Positions 38,487 through 48,762 of a stretch of 64,000 bases of DNA are shown here, piece after piece. Position 1 is the stretch's first letter; each line of letters begins with the position of its first letter. A program made the position numbers and the translations under genes. The notes beneath the pieces were generated by a model. It was not told where the DNA came from, searched no databases, and saw nothing but the letters and a program-made list of their open reading frames with translations. The DNA is from Balanoglossus misakiensis (lineage: Eukaryota > Hemichordata): positions 558,001 to 622,000 of the forward strand of contig CM082594.2 of assembly GCA_040954595.2 (NCBI GenBank), read 5' to 3'.

Positions 38487-39412
38487 TACATTATATGCGG
38501 TACGCCGATGTCAGCTTACCCGGCAGTACTGCAGGCCGTGCCCCCAACTAACGTCGGTGTTTGAAACGCCCTGGTTAATTTCGGGCTTTCTCTATAAATT
38601 GACAGGCAATAATGCAGTCCTACCCGAACAAATGTCAAGTGTTGAACCGCTGTGACTTTCCCTCTTCGGTTTGCCCGACTTAGCCAACGTCTTTGTACTA
38701 GAGTGTCGGGTCTTTTGCAGAGCCAGGCCGAAGGAAATCCGACTTGATCACCGTTGCTAACGAACGCTAGTGTCTGTCATGGTGTGCCGGGGTTTTAGTC
38801 GAGCCAGGCCGTAGGAGATCTGACTTGATCATCGTGGTCAATGTACGCGTGTTTCCGCTCTAAAGTGCCGGGGCTTCAGCTAAACCAGGCCGTAGGAAAT
38901 CCGCCGTAATCACTGTTGATAACTTACGCCAGTCTGTGTCATATAGAGCCGGTGCACCAGCCGAGTCACGCCGTAGGAAATCTGACTTGATCAACGTGGT
39001 CAATGTACGCCTGTTTCTGCTCTAGAGTGCCGGGGCTTCAGCTGAGCCAGGCCGTAGGAAACCCGACGTGATTACCGTTGTTAACTTACGCCAGTCTGTG
39101 TCCTATATATAGTGCCGGGGCATCAGCCGTGCCAGGCCGAAGGAAATGTGAGTAGATCAACGTGGTCTCTGTACGCGTGTTTCTGCTCTAGAGTGCCAGG
39201 ACTTTAGCCAAGCCATGCCGTAGGAAATCTGACTTGATCAACGTTGCTAACGAACGCTAGTGTCTGTCAAAGTGTGCCATGGTTTTAGTCGAGCCAAGCC
39301 GTAGGAGATCAGACTTGATCGTCTCTGTACGCGTGTTTCTGCTCTAGAGTGCCGGGGCTTTATCCAAGCCATGCCGTAGAAAATCTGACTTGATCACCGT
39401 TGCTAACGTACG

Positions 39413-39415
39413 CTA
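39413..39415 (+). repeat. CACTA 3-bp target duplication, left
   Basis: CTA within satellite ACGTACGCTAGTGTC; a 3-bp duplication is diagnostic of this superfamily. Confidence 0.9.
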
Positions 39416-39439
39416 CACTGCATGAAAACCCTATAATAC
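39416..39439 (+). repeat. CACTA terminal inverted repeat, left
   Basis: 24 bp starting CACTGCATGAAAACCC and ending ATAATAC; identical to the reverse complement of 52432-52455. The CACTG terminus is typical of animal EnSpm elements. Confidence 0.96.
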
Positions 39440-39741
39440 AGGCAAATTCACACAAATCAAGTTGCCAGTATTTTAGGCTAATACACGCTCATTCTTGTGA
39501 GTCCACATGAATATAGGCTTGCTGAATACAAGCAATGGATTCTTGTCTGTATTCATCAGTATAAGCACTATTCTAAATCCATGCATAGTACTGAAAAATA
39601 CAGATTGTACAAGTCTTTAATACATTCTGTATTAAGAATAGATAGACGATGTATTCATAAAGACCAGTTTGAAATGGTACTGCAAAATACAATCTGTATT
39701 CGCAGAGATTTGAGTTCTATTTGCATATCATTACTAGAATG
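39440..39741. promoter_or_regulatory. Left subterminal repeat region
   Basis: About 300 bp with repeated CTGTATT/AATACAG motifs on both strands (for example near 39548, 39595, 39629 and 39695) and the 16-mer GTATAAGCACTATTCT at 39559-39574. In CACTA elements such regions bind the element's own proteins; that role here is inferred. Confidence 0.75.
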
Positions 39742-40287
39742 ACCCGACCAGTGTGAAGGTCAACCTGATTCAGGCCACAGTCCCTCTTTGGTAGATCTAA
39801 AACAATCCATCGATCCTTGTGATCGAAACAAGCAACATACAAACTATATTATTTAATCCATCTATAATATCAGTAGGAACAACCATGGATGCAATCTTTC
39901 CTTATACCTCCATGGAACAACGGAGTAAACTTAGTTCTTTGCGAAGTGTTAAGACGAAATTACTGACCGTGAATTCAAAGCTTACAAGTTACATTTATAC
40001 CCGGTATGAAGGCTTTATACTGCCAGCACTTAATTGCGTCGATTTGGCCATGCACAGAAAAAACCTTGTGCAGGAAAAGACTATACGCTGTAGCCTATTC
40101 GCCGGGCTGAAGCCGGCCGGCGACTGTAGCTGCTCAATCATTGTTATTTCTTTAGCGCCTGTGCCTACAAGATTGCGAGGTAAAATTAGGGTGTCCACGG
40201 TTACTAAAATGAATCACCAGACACCAGTGTTGTTGAACAGTGTTGTGTTGTGTTCCGTCCCGTACCTCCATGCACGGTTCACACTGC

Positions 40288-41015
40288 GTTACCAGAAAAG
40301 ACGGTTGGGAAACTCTATATTGTTCGGAATGTGTGAAGGAGGTGTATAGGCTTATGGAGTGAACGGTCATAGTCTGTTGGGCTTGCGACACTCTACCATT
40401 GTTTCTCGGGCGGTTAACTAAAAGTCCGGATTCAAATAGCGTCGAATTTTGAACCCCTAGAATTCAACCCTGATGGTCGCATTTCTGTTTTTTTTATATA
40501 TATATTTAGATATTTTACACCTTTTTGTATTGCATGGGCTATTTCGTTTATTCCAATTGGAATATTTCGTTGAGATTGCATACCCATTTCGATAACAGTC
40601 GTTAACATCATCGATACAGCCTTTGGCGGGCCATCTTGTTTGTTTTGGTTCGCATTGAATCTCTAGTCTAAGGCACGGTCAAGACAAAGAATGTATGGCT
40701 TCACCATGTCCTTGAAAGTTCAAAATTGTCATAAATGTGCTGTGACTTTATAAATTATCCATCCTCTGTTCTGTTTTCTTCAAGTCTGGTGGTCTACGTA
40801 CTGTGCGTGCAAGCAATTCCGTAAACACGAGTATGGTTTGCTTTGGATTGTAGGGGTAATGACGTCATTTTGACCGAGCGGTCAGTTATACTGTCTTTTT
40901 ATTCTATGGCCAGGCTCGTTAGCACCTGATATCTTTCGTTTACTCTCAGTGTTTACCGAGTCGAGCATCTTACAATGGACAGCCAGATAGTTTCCCAACC
41001 GTCTTTTCTAGTAAC
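40288..41015. repeat. Pair of 27-bp inverted repeats, possible nested element
   Basis: GTTACCAGAAAAGACGGTTG... at 40288-40314 is mirrored at 40989-41015 with one mismatch; 674 bp lie between. No clear target duplication, so it may be an old nested element or local inversion. Confidence 0.55.
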
Positions 41016-41411
41016 CGTGATTTTACTTTCTGTAAAAATGTTTGGCCTGGTGACACTTTCTCTGGGGAGCACATGCAGGACAACAAGGGAGAATTGATCT
41101 CGACAGTACGTGGGGAATTCGATCGCCACTATAAGCTCTACCAAAACGAAGTTTCAGGACGTCTGTACCATTGTTACAATTAAGTGCCCCAGGCGTCTAT
41201 ATGAGTCATCTGGTGGGCCAATAACCTACCGATCAAGGTGAACAAAAGACAGTAATGTTTGTGAAAATGACACGACTGACCGTCAGTGAAATGACTGACA
41301 GTCTATACCGTGTGCTGAAGATGCGGTTGACACCCACAGTCAGCGTTAATCAAGGCCAGATCGGCCACACATTTGTCAGACATCGTGCAGGTGCTCCCCG
41401 CACCTGGCCAG

Positions 41412-41521
41412 GTCATGTATAGCCCTGCGTACGCGTCTGTGTGTTACCGGCGTTACCATAGTGGTAGAGGCCGTGTAACGCCGGGAACACACAGACCTGT
41501 ACGCAGAGCTATGCCGATGAC
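41412..41521. repeat. Long imperfect hairpin
   Basis: Arms 41418-41456 and 41475-41512 are complementary over about 38 bp with few mismatches, around an 18-nt loop; weaker pairing extends to 41412 and 41521. The arms are GC-rich and contrast with the AT-rich surroundings. Could be a small foldback element or a structured RNA; nothing distinguishes these. Confidence 0.7.
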
Positions 41522-42322
41522 TGCCCCTAGATCCCCGAAGACTGCCCGATCGAGATATGCCCTGGAGAGCAGAAGCAAAAAAGGGAGAAAAGGCCACAAT
41601 GCGCTAATTCAAGCCATATCCCAACAGATCAAACTTAATTTAAGCGCAATCACCCTAAAAATAATTTGACATCCATTTTTGAGCTCTTTGGGGGCACTCC
41701 TGTGTGTGTGTGTGGGGGGGGGGGTCGACTGATCTCAGCTTGCGTAGGTTTAAGAACATACCATTCAGTAAAAGGTGTGACACACTACGAAGCTGCCAGC
41801 ATTTTGCAAAGCAATACAAGTTTCGGCTTTTTTATACTCAAATGAAAAAAGTTAGAGGGAAAAAATATCCATATGTGTCTTGCATTTTTCTTGGATATCG
41901 AATTCATTGAATTGTAAGATATTTAATACTAAATAAATAAATGACGTTCTACGATAAGGGTGCACAAATGGTTCAAATTTAACTTTTTATTGCTGATAAA
42001 TTCATTTAAGAACTATGATTACTGGAAATTTGCGCATAATTTGAGTTTACAACATGAACATGATTTAATGATTTGTGTGTTCAAATGAGGATAAAATTAA
42101 AAAAACACATCAATCAATATAGGGGGTGGGTGGATGGTGGATGATTGGCATGTTCCCCTTTTCATGCACATTGTTGTTCACTGAGTGAAATATGGCAAAT
42201 GATATAATATAGGCATCTAGACATTTTAATATTAAAACTTCCATTATTATTTCTTATATACAAATTTTACAATTCACTCTTGTGAAATCTCTGACACCAT
42301 CCATGCACATTGGCTGGTATCA

Positions 42323-42328
42323 TTTATT
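42323..42328 (-). terminator. Transposase poly(A) signal
   Basis: AATAAA on the minus strand, about 120 nt beyond the transposase stop codon at 42448-42450. Confidence 0.6.
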
Positions 42329-42447
42329 GTACATAACATGTCAGAAAAGCTTAGCATAATAATTATGAACTGTACAGCATTTGGAAACTTTCATTGAAGG
42401 AAACTGTTCTCAAACATTATCAAGTAATTATACCAATGGCTAAAAAG

Positions 42448-43970
42448 TTACTGATAAATAGGCAATGATGGAATAACAACATTTACATTTTCGCCAGTTG
42501 ACCTACAATAAGGAAACCTAACTCTATATTTTGTAATCAAACACAAGCCCTGAATCCGTTGAACTGGTATAAATGCAGCTCCACTAACACACTCCAGCTG
42601 AGTCCCCCAAACACCAACATGACATCCATAATAATCATGCATAGGGTGTTTCTTGAACCACTGCACTTTGGCTAGAATATGTCCTTGCTTTTTGTTTTCA
42701 ATGATTACCTCACTTTTGATGAATTCTGACACAATTCCTGGCCTCCAATCAGAACAGGGGTCAATATTACATGTGTCACCAACCCAACTGGCAGAAATGC
42801 ATGAAGACGTTTCACTTCTACATTTTGTAGAACTGTACAGATAGCCATGATACAATACTCTGTTGTACCTCTCTGCAATGCAAAGGACATTGACAGATTT
42901 ACCTGGATAAAGAACTGAGTACATTTCTTTCAGTGAAAGAACATCATCATTATCAAAGTAATGCTCATATTGAGGCTGCAGTAATTTGACACTGGTTTCT
43001 GAAAAGTCAAAATCAGCTACAGAGTCAGACAAGCACATCTGACTGATTGAATCATTTATGTTTACACGGTCAATTTCACCTAATGTACCTCTACTGGCTG
43101 GCTCATTTGCTTGTAAGATATCTTTAGCACTGTAAAATTCATCTGGCCATGAAATATCCCCAATGTCTTGGTTCTGTAAAAACCTGCGCATGAGTTGAAC
43201 TGTTATTGAATGGTTGTTGTTTTTGTATGAACCAAGTATACCATTGTAGCGTTCAAATGAAAATAGCCAAAAAGAATACACAGGACCATAGTCCAGGATG
43301 CAATCTTTTAAGTGCATATGCATGTGCATATTTACCGTACATTTATCACTACCATACAACTGTACAAAAGTATCACAGAAGTTAACTAACATTACATGTG
43401 ATTTTAGAACATCCTGTTTCGTTATCTTCCTACTACAGATTAACTTACATGCTCCTACAAACAACTGCCAACATTCATAATGTGGAGAAGGAATCACATC
43501 TTTCAAAGCAAATGAAGAAAAGACAAGGACCCAATTTTTCCACTGATCTGCAGTAAAACCTGCAAATCCTGCTGCTATTTTTGATGGTATTCTCCCCAAA
43601 TTGTTTGGAACTTTCATAGCATCAACACGTTCTTGGATGACAGTAAAACAATTGTCATCAAGAATACCAATTTTTTTCCAGATTTTTACAACATGTTTGG
43701 CTGTACCTAATAGTAAGTTATGCATTGGATCTATAATATGAAACCGTACTGGTAAATAATAAGAGAGTTCATTCAGAGATGTCCATCGTGCACCAAACAT
43801 CTTTTCTAGTCTTGCTTGTTCAGTTGGAGTAGATGCCTGGGAGGCTCTGAAAGCCCGAGCTTTATGCTCCCCATCTGTCCGATTTTGGTAATTCGTGTAA
43901 TCATATCCACTATAATCTGGCTTCTGTGCAAAAGACTGCCGGGGAAATGCTTTAAAGCATTTACTGCATC
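42448..43970 (-). CDS. Transposase exon 5 (rest of core and C-terminus)
   Basis: 1523 nt with stop at 42448-42450, acceptor TTTACAG. The family motif CDIPA...GHTAERGCSKC is split exactly by the intron between exons 4 and 5, which confirms the junction. Includes DPMHNLLLG, HMHMHLKD and SFERYNG, then a C-terminal domain of unknown role. Confidence 0.92.
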
Positions 43971-46900
43971 CTGTAAATAGAAAACAGTATATATTGATTA
44001 ATAAACAGTCAATGCTGTATTCTCCATAATGAAGGTTCATGAAACTACATTAACTACAGTAACTAGTAACTGTGCCTGCCTGCCTGGACTAAAACCTGTT
44101 CTTCTTAAGGATGTACGCGCAGAACATAAACCGGAAACACTGCGCGCCCGGTCTTTTTCCCATAGGATTACATTGATAATCGCCAGAAAACAAACTTCTA
44201 CTATTGTCATTTTCGTGAAATTTTACACATAGCTCAGTCCAGCAAATATAAATTCATTGGTCAAATAAAATATAGGGGTCACCGCGCTCTATTTTGAGAT
44301 AAATTGCGTTAAAAATTTTGCCCATAGACAAACCATTGGTGAAAAAATGCTGAGTCAGCAGATTTCTTCTATTATCGACCAAATTCATGGCTCTGTATTT
44401 TAAAAAAAAGCGCGGTGACCCCTATATTTTATTACGGATTTTCATTATACATACAAAGGAGAATAAAAAAATCCACAATTAAAAAAAATGACAATACTTT
44501 CAATTTTACTGAACGTACATCCTTAAGAACAAGACATTGTTGATGACACAGTCCCTCCTTGAATTTATACGGGTCTTCAAAACAGTTGTCAGAATGTACT
44601 GATTTTTTGCTTGCAGTTTACTGGTTATAAAGTTGTGAATGGTTGGTAAAAAATAATTCAGAAGGCAAACCCTCTGTATAACACTTTCTGTCAACAAACT
44701 GGAGCAGTACAGTGACTATTTTTATAATTCAACACATACCTCGTTCTGCTGTATGACCAACAAATCCTCCACATTTCCTACAGGCGGGGATGTCACATGC
44801 CAAGCACATCAGAGCACATCGGTAGATATTACCAAACCGTGATCCATCATTCAGCTTTACTCCAAGGAAAAATTGCTGCAACTCTTGCACCAATGGCCCT
44901 AAATAGGTGTTGATGTTCTTCTTTGGTTCTTTTGGTCCAGGTAACAGGCCAACAAGAATGACATTTTCTGGTTTATAGCGATCTTCACGAGGTAAATTGT
45001 TAATGACAAGATATAAGGCACCAATAGAGTGTGGTGTATGTTCATAAGGCTGGAACCAGTCTATATTCAATGTGAGTCCCAAATTATATTTGCTTTTGAA
45101 GAAGCCCTGATGCTCAAAGTCTTTCCACACTTCCCCATCATATATGTCTTGCATGAGATCTTCTCTTTGTTGTCTTGAACGCCAGGTATTGCACACGTTG
45201 ATGAAATTTGGCCTCTTCACAAAACATTGCAGAGAGTCTGCCAGGCTTCTATAGCAGTATACCTTTCGTGGATAAACATACTCTGCTCCATTTTTCCCGC
45301 GGACCTTTTTCAAGAGAACCTCACCACAGCTTCTCCTTTTTCTTGCGTGACTGTGTCTTGGAAATTTAACATGTGAACACTTCACTAGTATCTTTCTGCC
45401 ATTTTGTCTTTCTTTGTAACAGTCCTTGAAGTTGTATAGAGTGTGACACTGAGGGCAAACCACATACTGTGTGAAGTGGTCTCGTTCTAGTCCAATATAC
45501 TTTCTCATTGAGTATAGGGTTGATGGCAAAGACTCAGCGAGAACAAGAAGACAACTTATTTTCATAGTTGTGCCAATTGTGGTGAAAAGGAATTTCAAGA
45601 AGAGGATCATAAGGCGGATTGCTTGGTCTGATATCCCATGCAATTTCTGCCATGAAAATGTAAACAGTAAGACTGCAGTAACTGTTGTATTTATGAAAGA
45701 GTTCTGTTTACTTTCAGATGATTCGTTAACATCCTGTGCTGTGTTGTCATTTAGATCATGTGCTTCTTGTAGATCATCATTTTCATCCCAACATTCAGCT
45801 TCAACGTCTTCGGAATCCACATTAGAAGAATGTGCTGATTCTGTTAAGGATGTACACCCATCAGCTGGAACCTCACCTGGAATCAGCCTATCAACCCCCT
45901 ATTAAGAAACAAAAACAATCTTACAGGTTTATCCATGCATGCATGACCAAGTTAAGTGGATAAATGCAACACTGTTTATTTCATACAGACTCAAACATAT
46001 GTACAACTCCTAGCAAACATTATTATTTATTGGCATGTCCCATTTATGCTACATTCACATACACTTTGGGGTTGAAGTCTGAAAAACTAAGCTGAACATT
46101 TCAGTTTCTTTAGTTTAAATTCATTTGATTCAGATGTTCCAAAGAAATCTACATAATCTACATACTGATTTCACAGCTGTTTGATTAGTGATTTCTGGGT
46201 TTCAATCATTAGGTGAGGCTAAAACATTGGTCAAAAATTACAGCTACTGTGGATTTAACAACTTTTCTGTTCTTGATAAGTAGTCATGAAAATTAAACAA
46301 ACTTTTAGTGATACTTGAAACAAAGCCTACCTCATTACTTGTGACATTTTCACACTCCCCTGCCAGTCCACATGACAAGTCTTCATTTTCGATGGAATCT
46401 GCATCAGAATAGTAGTCTTCATCACCCTGATCAACACCTCCATTGCTACTATTGTCATGGTCGATCCTAAATAAAGTATACAAGGAAACAAAAAAATCAC
46501 TGTCGAGATTTCTATTACATTTTCAAAATACTGCAGTTTGTTCAAAAATGACTCTTAACCCTTTCAGCCCCATTTCCCTTCATAAAGGTCAGAATAGTAG
46601 GCCTATTTGGACTGAACCGCCTGCTCCATGGATTCATGGCCGACTGTGGTTTGAACACCCATTTTAGGACGTTTTTGATGAATTGAAATTAATTCATGTT
46701 GGACGCTTTTGGGTATTCTTTCTTTTGATTACTCCATCAATATTTCTGTGTTGGCGTACCCTGCGTGTGACACCTATACAAAGATCATTTTGTACAACTA
46801 CCCAGTTTCAGTTACAAAGCCTGTTGTTACTGTTACTGAGCAATGTTGGCAAGAACAAGAGATAGTATGGCCATGCCACTATACCTGTGTGTAAAACATA

Positions 46901-48013
46901 CTCTGACAATCAGCTCTAATGAAAAAAGACACCCACGATCTATCTGAAAATGAATGAATACACTGAGCCTAATGCGCTTGCAATAAATACTACCTTTCAC
47001 AAACTAATCAGGCATGTTTAGCCAGTCATTCTACCTGGACACTGTTATTCACTGGTCCTTGGAGTACAGTATGTGGAATCATTCACAAAACAGCAAAACT
47101 GACTGACTGCTAAATGATTAAATATTTAGCAATAGAAAAGAACTTACTGTGCATCCACTTGTTTGTCATATTCAAACTGCCACCTTTCACCAGTGATAAG
47201 TTCAGAAATACCATGATCACCAACATGTAGGTTATCTGTGTGCTCTCTCTCCAATTCAATGGTAACTGTAAATATAATATGTACATTCATACTCTTTATG
47301 TTGGGAGGATAAATATGTGAACTGTGTGTAATACATATCAATGGTATAGTCAAACTCAACCGTTAAAATATCAACATTCACAACTGTATTTTGCACAGTC
47401 TTGCTTCCAGATAACTTGACAAAACAATTGCCACCCCTACCAAATCGACCTAGGTAAACTCAAGCCCTGCACCCCCATCAGTGATGTTTGTATCACTAGA
47501 TAAAGTGACATAAAGACGGTGATTCAATATTCTAACTTGTTATGAGGGAAACCGTACCATATAGGCGTATGGACACAATGACGGACGGCTGAATACTCCC
47601 CCTCAATCACAAGTCTGTCTGTCCCAGAGTGCAATGCAAATCTTATGATGGCGTTAATGCATTTCTTCTCTATAATTATTGTCTTGAAGTCCCACTCCAG
47701 CAACAAAGTGACTCCCTGCAGACCACCCCAAAATAGTCATCATATTGTACTATGTTTCTAAAACATAAATGTCCTAGTGCGTCAATAATATAAATGATCA
47801 CCTTCGGGATAATCTATGGGTTTCGACGGTTCAATAAACAAACTCACCTTGCGTACGCGTGCTGTCTTGAGTCACAGCTTCAAGTGTCGGGTCCACGCGC
47901 CATTTAAATTCTTCAAAGTTGAAATGTTGCCGTTTGTGTGCGTAGTATGCAGTTTTTGACAGAAGTTGGAAACAATGACCACACTCCTTTGGCCATCGTA
48001 CAGATTTCGGCAT
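42448..48013 (-). CDS. EnSpm/CACTA transposase (TNP2-like), five exons, 1033 aa
   Basis: Catalyses cut-and-paste of the element in the nucleus. Exons on the minus strand: 48013-47848, 47265-47148, 46466-46331, 45898-44740, 43970-42448; all introns are GT-AG and all phases join without a stop (3102 nt). Residues 1-55 hold a C2H2 finger (C-x2-C-x11-H-x3-H). Residues 95-140 are acidic. A CPQC pair lies at 288-291. The TNP2-type core has NIDWFQPY (D420), CDIPACRKCGG (D509), CSKC (528-531), DPMHNLLLG (607) and SFERYNG (E766). D420, D509 and E766 are my candidates for the catalytic triad by family resemblance. Start ATG at 48013 has A at -3. Divergent from the accessory gene, sharing its promoter. 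Intron 4 holds a MITE. The gene looks intact; expression is untested. Confidence 0.9.
44109..44522. mobile_element. MITE in transposase intron 4, TTAA duplication
   Basis: 414 bp flanked by TTAA on both sides (44105-44108, 44523-44526). Ends are inverted: GGATGTACGCGCAG and, mirrored, GGATGTACGTTCAG. Inside is a perfect 25-bp inverted pair (44264-44288 and 44409-44433) containing GGGGTCACCGCGCT. A TTAA target fits piggyBac- or Kolobok-type mobilisation. No coding capacity. It lies wholly within the intron, so splicing should remove it. Confidence 0.82.
44740..45898 (-). CDS. Transposase exon 4 (first part of catalytic core)
   Basis: 1159 nt, acceptor AATAG, donor CGAG|GTATGT. Contains NIDWFQPY, the NLPREDRYKPENVILVGLLP stretch and CDIPACRKCGGFVGH, all hallmarks of the TNP2-type transposase. 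Confidence 0.92.
46331..46466 (-). CDS. Transposase exon 3 (acidic)
   Basis: 136 nt, acceptor ATTTAG, donor GAG|GTAGGC. Strongly acidic (Asp/Glu/Ser/Asn-rich). Phase 2 in, phase 0 out. Confidence 0.8.
47148..47265 (-). CDS. Transposase exon 2
   Basis: 118 nt, acceptor TTTACAG, donor CA|GTAAGT. Encodes a short charged segment with no known motif. Phase 1 in, phase 2 out. Confidence 0.8.
47848..48013 (-). CDS. Transposase exon 1 (C2H2 finger)
   Basis: 55 codons plus one base. Encodes MPKS... and the finger CGHC-x11-HKRQH. Donor AAG|GTGAGT. The finger probably helps bind element ends. Confidence 0.85.
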
Positions 48014-48491
48014 TGTGGTGCTGTAGATTTAATTTGTAGTTCAAATCGCAGCACAATATTCTTCAGTGAACCACAGACAATAGTTGAACTTTGACTTTTG
48101 AATGTTATTAAGGTACCCTAGGTTAATAAACATGCTTAATGTAAAACCAGTGTCGATATGTCGCATTTAATTTTTGCAATTTTTTTAAATTGTAAGAATG
48201 TATTTGATATGTGTGTTATAAACTGTTTTAAGCTTTCTTAAAAGGGTAAAATGTGGCATTTAGAGCGACATAAACCGGAAATGTCGCTGTTGTTTTTTGT
48301 CACAAATTGATTATTTAGAGTAGCATAGGGGGACCTGCACAGCGCCACCAAAGGGTATATATCTCGAATTTGAAAGGTTAAAGTTCAGCAGTGCAGCCGA
48401 GCTGATTGAACTACAGTGACAACAGTAGAGAGCAAGAACAGAGATCCACTCCAGTCATATTTTTATAGAGTTTATAGTCAGTACAGAAGAT
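48014..48491. promoter_or_regulatory. Divergent promoter region of the CACTA genes
   Basis: 478 bp between the two start codons. A TATATAT run at 48356-48362 lies about 130 bp before the plus-strand ATG and may be its TATA box. The heptamer GCGACAT occurs three times on either strand (48158-48164, 48266-48272, 48282-48288), the last two as a palindrome. Such repeated sites could bind the element's own proteins and give autoregulation, which is inference. Confidence 0.6.
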
Positions 48492-48762
48492 ATGAGCTAT
48501 CGATCAAGATCGCGAGTTGCTAGTCGATTAACAGCTGACCAAGTTGCACATGACATTGCGCGGTCAACTCCAATTCGGCCGTCCGCAAGTACGTCACGTT
48601 CAACTTCATGCGATGATGATCCTCCAACAAGACCAGTACCAAACTTTTATTCTGTGAGGCAGTCAAGAGAAGATGGGCAAAGCTCGCTGACTGAGATGTC
48701 TTCCTACTTCGACCGAACTCCAACCGTCAGCAGCATCGCCAGTCCAGATGTCCGTGCAGCAG
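48492..48762 (+). CDS. Accessory gene exon 1
   Basis: 90 codons plus one base; donor CAG|GTAATT. Low-complexity Ser/Arg/Pro/Asp-rich N-terminus. ATG has G at -3. Confidence 0.78.

Larger units (their letters stand above)
21224..39415 (+). repeat. Satellite array, middle block (rest of unit 7 to unit 16)
   Basis: Continuation of the same satellite in the same orientation. Unit starts are at 21869, 23918, 25963, 27999, 30038, 32081, 34125 and 37520. Spacing is very regular (2036 to 2049 bp) except for 34125-37519, where two units are fused by a deletion of about 690 bp. The block is bounded on the left by the LINE and on the right by the CACTA element; in both cases the satellite sequence resumes exactly at the other side after the target duplication. 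Confidence 0.97.
39742..42322. other. Left non-coding arm of the CACTA element
   Basis: About 2.6 kb without a convincing gene. A 176-codon frame at 39819-40349 has no recognisable motif and no splice context. The arm holds two inverted-repeat structures (40288/40989 and 41412-41521), a palindromic TGACGTCA at 40860-40867, and a GT/poly(G) run near 41700-41724. Toward its right end it becomes AT-rich 3' flank of the transposase gene. Confidence 0.7.

Noticed and set aside
39819-40349. 176-codon plus-strand frame in the CACTA left arm
   Set aside because: No motif, no splice or promoter context, and it runs through an inverted-repeat arm. Kept as non-coding.
48108-48340. Possible MITE in the divergent promoter, AGGTACCCTA and inverted TAGGGGGACCT
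   Set aside because: Only about ten bases match and no target duplication is found; mentioned only as a weak link to the intron 4 MITE.
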